Below are positions 56,437 through 64,000 of a DNA stretch of 64,000 bases, one piece after another. Each line of letters begins with the position of its first letter. The stretch's first letter is position 1. The position numbers were made by a program, and so were the translations under genes. A model generated the notes under the pieces. That model had not been told where the DNA came from. It searched no databases and saw only the letters and a program-made list of their open reading frames with translations. The stretch covers positions 4,273,577 to 4,337,576 of the forward strand of contig NC_084590.1 in NCBI RefSeq assembly GCF_033807715.1, written 5' to 3'. Origin of the DNA: Cololabis saira. Taxonomy: Eukaryota > Chordata > Actinopteri > Beloniformes > Belonidae.

Positions 56437-56880
56437 ACATACACATTGGCTTGTTCACCTGCATGCTTGCTCTGTAGTTTTTGGGGTTAGTTAATCGTGG
56501 TAGCTTAGCTCAGACTGTGATTGGATCTCGAGATTTGGGTCGATTGCTGCTCGTGTTTTGGTCGGCTCCGTGTCGGTTTCGTGTTTCGTTTGTAGTTTTT
56601 GTTGCAGGTTTCCAGTGCTCGACGTGTGCCTCCATGTGTTCTTGCTTCCTGGTTAAGCAGCGGATGTCACCCCCCTCCTTCCCACTCTAAAAAAACAAAC
56701 AAAAAAACACTGGGTTTGTATGTGTATATACAGTATATGTATGCGTATGTATGTGTACATACAGTATATGTATAAAAATTAAATATAGTAACAATGCACA
56801 TATATATGCCTTAGGTTTTTACCAGCATGGTATCAACCATTAATATGTGTGCAGACAATGTAAAAAAAAAAAAAAAAAAG
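56437..56880 (+). mobile_element. LINE 3' end with poly-A, related to the 26.4-26.85 kb segment
   Basis: From 'ttggcttgttcacctgcatg' to the poly-A at 56862-56879 it matches, in opposite orientation, 26.42-26.85 kb ('tgtgtgcagacaatgtaaaa' against 'ttttaccttgtctgcacaca'). Sequences around 56425 and 56886 ('taaaatggcagattg', 'taacgtggcagttg') may be a decayed target duplication. No coding. Confidence 0.75.
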
Positions 56881-56889
56881 ATAATAACG

Positions 56890-57704
56890 TGGCAGTTGTG
56901 TATGTGTGGGAGGTTTAGCAGGAGCTACAGGGGTCCTCCCGAGTTCAGCAGTCTCACAGCTTTAGGGAAGAAGCTGTTCCTAAGTCTGGAGGTCCTGCTC
57001 TTGATGCCTCCTGCCTGAGGGAAGAGGGACAAACAGAGCAAGTGCGGGGTGGGGGTTGTCCTTCATGATGCGGGACACCCGTTTCCTGCATCTGGAGGTG
57101 TAAATATCCGAGGTGGTGCCTAGGCTGTGTCCCACAGTCCTCTGTGTAGATTGCACCACACTCTGCAAAGCTTTCTTCCCTACAGCAGAGCAGCTGCCGT
57201 GCCAGACGGTGATGCAGGAACACAGGAGACTTTCCACCACACATCTGTGCAAGGAGGCCAGGACTGAGCTCCCCAATCCAGCACGCCTCAGCCTCCTCAG
57301 GAAGTAGAGGCGCTGGTGTGCCTTCCTGACCAGGATGGAAGTGTTGGTGGTCCAGGTAAGGTCATGAGAGATGTGGAGACCCCAGGTACCTGAAGCTTGA
57401 GACCACTTCCATGGCTGTCCCTCCGATGTGCAGGGGAAGAGGGAGATGTCTGTCCATCTGAAGTCCACAATCATTTCCTTGGTCTTCTTCGTGTTTATGC
57501 AGACGTTGTTTTCTCTGTACCAAACCTCCAGGTGTTCCACCTCCTGCCCCTTTCGTCAGACTTGTCGTTGTATGTGATGCGTCCAACTACAGCTGTGTCA
57601 TCTGCAAACTTCAGAGTGAGACAGTTTGGATGACTCGCTGAGCAGTCGTGTCTTGAAAAGGAGCGGGGTCAGCACACAGCCCTGGGGGGAACCTGTGCTG
57701 AGGG
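56890..57704 (-). pseudogene. Rex1-like LINE RT, C-terminal half
   Basis: The main frame (57540-56980) reads ENNVCINTKKTKEMIVDFRW, HDLTWTTNTSILVRKAHQRL, YFLRRLRRAGL and SCITVWHGSCSAVGKKALQS, then TSDIYTSRCRKRVSRI and PLPSGRRHQEQ. This is the thumb and C-terminal pattern of Rex1-like fish LINEs. Upstream 'gttccccccagggctgtgtg' encodes GSPQGCVL in another frame. Frameshifts lie near 57400 and 57560. Confidence 0.88.
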
Positions 57705-58967
57705 CATAGTGCGGATTACGGGGGGGTTTGGGGAGGTTTGCCCCCCCCCCCCCCAATTACAACCTCGACCCCCCTAAAGAAGGGACAAATAAGAAATTGG
57801 GGGGGGGGGGGGTTGAAACATTTATCTGTCTTATCAGTGTCATAAATATTACAGTGTATTGTATTTTCCATATTCATGCCAGGAAGAGGGTTGTGGTGAA
57901 ACACACACACCCAGATAGACGCCCCTAGAGTGGACTATACCATTTTCACCGTCACTGGTTGGTTCCCTGCTGCCGTTTCAAAAAAAAAAAAAAAATAGAG
58001 AGAGAGAGCGGGAGGGCTTCGCGCTGTTTCTGCGACGTCGTTGACGACTGGGGGAGCACTGTGATGTAAGTTATCTAGATAACTTAATTTACTACTGTCT
58101 CACTTTCGGAGTTCCGAATTATATTTATATTAATATTGTGTCCGGTGTCTCAGACGAATGCTATATCATGCATCTATATCTTTGCATTGCAGTGTAAAAT
58201 GTCAATATGTGAATGCTAGCTTACACTGGTGGCCATGAGCAGTCAGAAAATGGAGGACTGATGTTCGTACGTTCTGACAATAATATAGACCAGCAGGGAT
58301 GTCAATTTTTTTGACCCCAGGATGTCAATTTTTTTTTTCCATCCTCAATTCAATTCAATTCAATTTTATTTATATAGCGTCTAATACAACAGAGTTGTCT
58401 CTAGACGCTTTCCAGAGACCCATACCCAGAACATGACCCCCGAGCAGTTATTACATAAACAATGGCAGGTAAAAACTCCCCTAGTGGGAGAAAAACCTTA
58501 AGCCAAACAGTGGCAAGGAAAAACTCCCCTTTAGGAGGGAAGAAACCTTGAGCAGGACCAGGCTCGTAAGGGGGGACCCTCCTGCCGAGGGCCAGACTGG
58601 TGGGTCAGGGACGGCAACAGCACAGCAGGCAGGTGGAAGCAGCAACGGGATGACCAGGGGTGGGGACCGCAGGCCAGCACGCAGCTCCCGAAGCTCCGTC
58701 CCAATCAGCAAGTCCCAGGTTGGGGTGCAGGGTCGGGGAAGGGTTGAAGGGAAAGGGTCAGGGAAAGACTTGTGATCCTGGGGTCATTTTTGAGATATGT
58801 GTAAATCCGGTTTAATATTTCCGGGGGGGGGCTGCTGAGAGTGTTCAAGACTCAAATAAAAATTTTGGAAGGGGGGGTGTAAGCACGCCCCTGCGCCGTA
58901 CTGGGTTCCCTTTACACCCTGGCCTCTAGGAAATGTTGACCCCCCCCAATTGTCATTGTATAGTTCA
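57705..58967. other. 1.26 kb insertion of unknown type within the LINE
   Basis: The LINE reading is interrupted between SPQGCVL-coding sequence and the upstream RT part. The insert begins 'atagtgcggattacgggggg', has C/G homopolymers, a (GA)n near 58000, an L2 3' UTR inside, and ends near 'gtatagttcacactctgg'. No clear terminal repeats or target duplication were established. Confidence 0.5.
58344..58780 (-). mobile_element. L2-type LINE 3' UTR fragment
   Basis: (AATTC)n tail, 'ttttatttatatagcgtcta', 'gttgtctctagacgctttcc', 'cccctagtgggagaaaaacc' and 'ccttgagcaggaccaggctc' mirror 17.9-18.15 kb. It has a single unit of the 3' UTR VNTR. Confidence 0.9.
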
Positions 58968-59360
58968 CACTCTGGCTGAGGGTGATGGAGGAAGAGACGT
59001 TGTGGATCCTCGCCGACTGGGGTCTGGCTTTTAAAGAGTCCAGGACCCAGTTCCAGAGGCTGGAGCTCAGTCCACAAGCTTTTGAGCCAGTCTGTGGTCT
59101 GATGGCGTTAAAAGCAGATGTGAAATCCACAAAGAGCAATCTGTTCTCTAAGTGAGTGAGGGCTGTCTGAGATGGCATCCTCTGTTGACCGGTTCTTCCT
59201 GTATGCGTACTGTTGCAGGTCCACAGTGACGTTGATGTTAGCCATATCTAGTCTCTTGAAGCCCTTCATGACTATCAGGGTGAGGGCTACCGGCTGATAG
59301 TCATTCAGCTCTGTCCCTGTGGAGCTTTTAGGGATGGGGATGAATATGTTGACTCGACAG
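58968..59360 (-). pseudogene. Rex1-like LINE RT, N-terminal half
   Basis: Minus frames read [20 protein letters not shown], then [16 protein letters not shown] and [18 protein letters not shown], the RT finger and motif A region (FVDFTSAFN). [13 protein letters not shown] and SSSITLS follow. It continues at 57704 after the insertion. Two frameshifts are visible. Confidence 0.85.
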
Positions 59361-59704
59361 CAAAATCAAAAATTACTTTTGCGTTTAGCTGACACTGGGT
59401 TTGTTAAAGCAGCTGGTTGCCCAATATCATGTCGTTTACGTTGCTTTAATGCTGTGTTGTTATTGTATTCAATTCAACGAACCACAAAAAACAAACAGAT
59501 GAGGTAGTGATCAGCACGAGCATTGGCTGAGCTGACTGTCAATCTATTGTATAAAAAATAAATATAAGTCTTTATATCAACTCTCCTGGCATGGTACAAA
59601 AATATTCACCCCCTCAGAGTTGTCATGGATGTGAAATCAAACGATTGACAAGAACATTTATTTTTTAACAAAATATGTTTATTTCAGCTCTTAAGTTGGA
59701 CCTT
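59361..59704. other. No recognised gene
   Basis: AT-rich; upstream LINE sequence is no longer readable. Confidence 0.4.
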
Positions 59705-60025
59705 TTAACCCTTGTGCTGTCTTCAGGTCAAGGAAGGAGGAAGGGAAGAAGAGAGGAAAGAAGGAAGGAATGAAGAAAGAAAAGAAGGAAAGAAGGAAGG
59801 GAGAAAAGAAGGATGGAATGAAGGGGTGAAGGCAGAAAAAATATGTTTTGTGTCCTGAAGATGTCCTGAATTCCCAAAACACAGTCTGCACCTGCTGTTT
59901 AGTATTATTGTAACTGCTTGTTCACACGGGAAGCTCAATACCGTGTGAACCGAGCGTGTGGGCCAGGCCTTAGCGTGAGAACTGGCAGGCGGGGGTTGAA
60001 GGGGCAACCCCTTCCGCGAGAAAGG

Positions 60026-60030
60026 TATAA
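60026..60030 (+). promoter_or_regulatory. TATA box of the solo LTR
   Basis: GGTATAAAGACGGGG, a good core-promoter match at the expected LTR position. Confidence 0.55.
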
Positions 60031-60402
60031 AGACGGGGTAAAACCGGAAGTCCAGTGAGTCTGCTGTGGGTCGAAGTGCAAGGACGCCCAGCGGGTTGAT
60101 GGCTGCTCTTTGCCTGGACTGAATCGGCTCTCCCAGTCCTCTGTGTTAAGGTGAGAGTTTATCAAGGCCTAGCCCCTATGTGATTGTATGTTGCTCTGTC
60201 ATTTGCGGGGGGTAACCTGACACAGAGTTATCCTAGCAAACGAGTAATTGCTCTGCCATTTGTGGGGGGTGACCTGACCCGTTATCCTAGCAAACGAGTA
60301 ATTCTGTGTGTACTGCTGTCTGCGGGGGGTGACTTGGCCCATTATCCTAGCAAACGGGTAGTTTTGTGTGTTGTCTTCTATGTAAATGCTTGCTTTTTTG
60401 CT

Positions 60403-60408
60403 AATAAA
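60403..60408 (+). terminator. Poly-A signal of the solo LTR
   Basis: AATAAA followed by a GT/T-rich stretch ('tgtcttcatatcttgtagc'). Confidence 0.55.
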
Positions 60409-60662
60409 TGTCTTCATATCTTGTAGCAAAAGCGAGTGTGTGCCTGATTCATTTTTGCACAGCCGACCCCTCTAGAACCTAAGTGAGATTTCTCCCAAAA
60501 CAATGGGGAAAAGAAGGGAGGATGGGAAAAAAGGAAGGGAGGAAGAAAGAAAAGAAGGAAGGAAAGGGGGAAAGAAGGAAGGAAGGGAGGAAATAAGGAA
60601 GGAAGGGAGAAAAGAAGGAAGGAAGGAAAGAAGAGAGGAAAGAAGGAAAGAAGAGAGGAAAG

Positions 60663-60766
60663 AAGGAAGGAAGGAAGGAAGGAAGGAAGGAAGGAAGGAA
60701 GGAAGGAAGGAAGGAAGGAAGGAAGGAAGGAAGGAAGGAAGGAAGGAAGGAAGGAAGGAAGGAAGG
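60663..60766. repeat. (GGAA)n microsatellite
   Basis: About 26 uninterrupted tetranucleotide units within the larger purine tract. Confidence 0.97.
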
Positions 60767-60844
60767 TAAAAAGAAGGAAGGATGGGAGAAAAGAAGGAAG
60801 GAAGGTATGAAGGAAGGAAAGAAGGGAAAAAAAAGGAAGCATCA

Positions 60845-61372
60845 AATCAAATCAAATCAAACTGCACGCGTGTGGCTGAATTCTGTAGTAATTGGAGGTT
60901 CTTAATGTTCTTTTTGGGAAGACCAGAGAGCAGGGCGTTACAATAATCTAAACGACATGAGATAAAAGCATGCATCAGCACCTCCGTACTGGCCTGAGAG
61001 AGAAACGGGCGGACTCTGGCTATGTTCTTAAGATGGTAAAAACCTATCTTTGTTATGTTTTTAATATGTGGAATAAAAGTGAGCTCAGAGTCAAAAATCA
61101 CACCCAGATTTTTTAACTGATTTTGAGGGTTTAAAATCCTGTAACTTTGGTAAAAGTTTCTCTCTCTGGCCTTCGGGACCGATGAGTAAAATCTCTGTTT
61201 TGCACTGGTTGAGCTGTAGGAAGTTGCTGCCATCCATGACTTGATGTCTAAAATACAGTTAAAAAGGGCATCAATTGGCCCAGTGTCATCAGGAGACACG
61301 GCGATGTACAGTTGCGTATCGTCAGCGTAACTATGGAAGCTGATGTCGTGTCTCCTGATGACGTCCCCAAGG
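60845..61372 (-). pseudogene. L2-type LINE RT fragment
   Basis: Reads SYADDTQLYIAVSPDDTG (RT motif C), then NLGVIFDSELTFIPHIK, HLKNIARVRPFLSQA and RLDYCNALLSGLPKK, and NLQLLQNSATRV. It then runs directly into a (TTTGA)n-like tail at 60842-60862. The final third of the ORF and the 3' UTR are missing, so the tail is joined to the middle of the ORF. A frameshift lies near 61200. Confidence 0.85.
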
Positions 61373-61610
61373 GTGGGGAGGATGGATGGGAGAAAAGAAT
61401 GAAGGAAGGAAAGGAGAAAAAAAGAAAAGAATGTACGAGGGGAGAAAAGAAGGAAGGAAGGGAGGAAAGAAGGAAGGAAGGGAGAAAAGAAAGAAGGAAA
61501 GGAGTAAGGAAGGAAGGGAGTAAAGAGGAAGGGAGGAGGAAGGAGAGAGCGGGAGGAAAGAACGATAGGAGAATTAGGTCATTTTGACCCAAAGACAGTA
61601 CCAGGGTTAA

Positions 61611-63640
<2,030 letters not shown>

Positions 63641-63978
63641 GTGAGTATGGGGGGGGGGGGTTGGTGAAAACTGGGGCAAATGATTGATGTGGAGCTGGCC
63701 TCTTGCATTAAAAACAGCCCATTATTGGGCAGACAGAGGAAGAGAAAGAGCAAGAAAGAGAGAGACAATGAGCCAGACTGAAAGAGAGGGAGGATGAAGA
63801 TCGTTCTAGCATACAGTTGATTAAAGTTGAAGAGAGTGGGATCGGTCTGAGCTGGAGATTTTTGTCCTCCACCACTCCTTCTTCACCACCTGTTTTCATT
63901 CTCTTTCTTTTTCTCTCCCCCCCCCCCCCCGTCTCTCTTTTTCTGTCCTGTCCATTCACTCCATATTTTACAGGAAGA
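63641..63978. other. Purine/pyrimidine-biased stretch upstream of a possible exon
   Basis: A G-run (63650-63660), a GA-rich tract (63730-63800) and a C-run (63918-63930), then a pyrimidine-rich tract ending 'ccatattttacag' at 63974. It could be intron or 5' UTR of a gene to the right. Confidence 0.35.
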
Positions 63979-64000
63979 TGGCCAAAGCTGTGGAATTGAG
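63979..64000 (+). CDS. Possible first coding exon, cut by the window edge
   Basis: A splice-acceptor-like TTTTACAG (to 63974) is followed by GAAG and ATG at 63979 with A at -3 and G at +4, a good vertebrate start context. Seven codons (MAKAVEL) are visible before the edge. It is the only place in the window that looks like host coding sequence, but this is too short for identification. Confidence 0.25.

Larger units (their letters stand above)
59844..60502 (+). repeat. Probable solo LTR with tandem repeats
   Basis: The 659 bp segment starts TGTTTTGTG and ends CCCAAAACA (7 bp inverted termini). It interrupts the GGAA tract and has TATAA at 60026 and AATAAA at 60403. About 375 bp separate the two, unusually long for an R region. 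Three copies of a ~57 bp unit lie between (60192-60363), each ending TTATCCTAGCAAACGAGTAA or close. No exact target duplication was seen. It may be from a retrovirus-like or gypsy element; no coding sequence accompanies it. Confidence 0.65.
59709..61606. mobile_element. TTAA TIR element carrying GGAA tracts, with nested LTR and L2
   Basis: Left end CCCTTGTGCTGTCTTCAGGT and right end (complement) CCCTGGTACTGTCTTTGGGT, each bordered by TTAA (59705-59708, 61607-61610). TTAA plus a CCC terminus fits piggyBac-type elements. Apart from insertions, the interior is purine-rich GGAA/GAAG repeat (59730-59835, 60503-60842, 61373-61566). Nested are a solo LTR and an L2 RT fragment. Confidence 0.82.

Overview
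This 64 kb window looks like intergenic or intronic DNA from a teleost fish. It is AT-rich, full of long di- and tetranucleotide microsatellites, and densely packed with transposable elements of fish-typical types: L2-type and Rex1-like LINEs, an L1/Tx1-like LINE, tRNA-derived SINEs, a Tc1-like element, many short hAT and TTAA elements, and Ty3/gypsy LTR elements. I found no operon, RBS, rRNA, CRISPR array or functional tRNA. I found no host protein-coding gene I can name. The one possible host exon is at the extreme right edge (63979-64000), an acceptor-like site followed by an ATG in good context.

Layout. 0-15.5 kb is mostly unannotated AT-rich sequence with three copies of a palindromic TA-flanked MITE (2.0, 4.5, 8.7 kb), a TIR element carrying a nested SINE (6.6-7.8 kb) and a 255 bp fold-back (10.8 kb). 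15.5-22 kb is the centrepiece: a minus-strand Ty3/gypsy-type element whose pol fragments run protease - integrase - RT - RNase H. This is the Gmr1-like order, not the usual order with integrase last. It is 5' truncated, frame-broken, and its 3' LTR is split by an L2-type LINE. 22-26 kb holds a hAT MITE and a LINE fragment. 26.3-29.8 kb is a hAT element (8 bp target duplication intact) containing a GC-rich L1-like LINE with its own apparent target duplication. 30-37 kb has an L2 tail, a 140 bp tandem-repeat family, a hAT MITE, a TTAA element, a TA-flanked element and a deleted Tc1-like element. 37-42 kb holds LINE ORF1 esterase remnants and a three-level nest: an apparent solo LTR with a coding-like VNTR, inside a Rex1-like LINE, inside another LINE. 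44.8-49.3 kb has the most complete copy of the 140 bp family, a SINE with a 14 bp target duplication, GC-rich LINE sequence and a second gypsy RT fragment. 49.3-53.4 kb has a TIR element containing a hAT, an L2 remnant and another hAT. 54.5-61.6 kb has TTAA elements carrying GGAA tracts, one hosting a solo LTR and an L2 fragment, and a minus-strand Rex1-like LINE broken by two insertions. 61.6-64 kb is mostly plain sequence with a long (GT)n tract.

The window therefore reads as a stratified insertion record, and relative ages can be ordered from the nests. All recognisable transposon ORFs are broken; none looks autonomously active. Assignments rest on reading motifs, terminal repeats and target duplications by eye. 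Family names are from general knowledge and were not searched.
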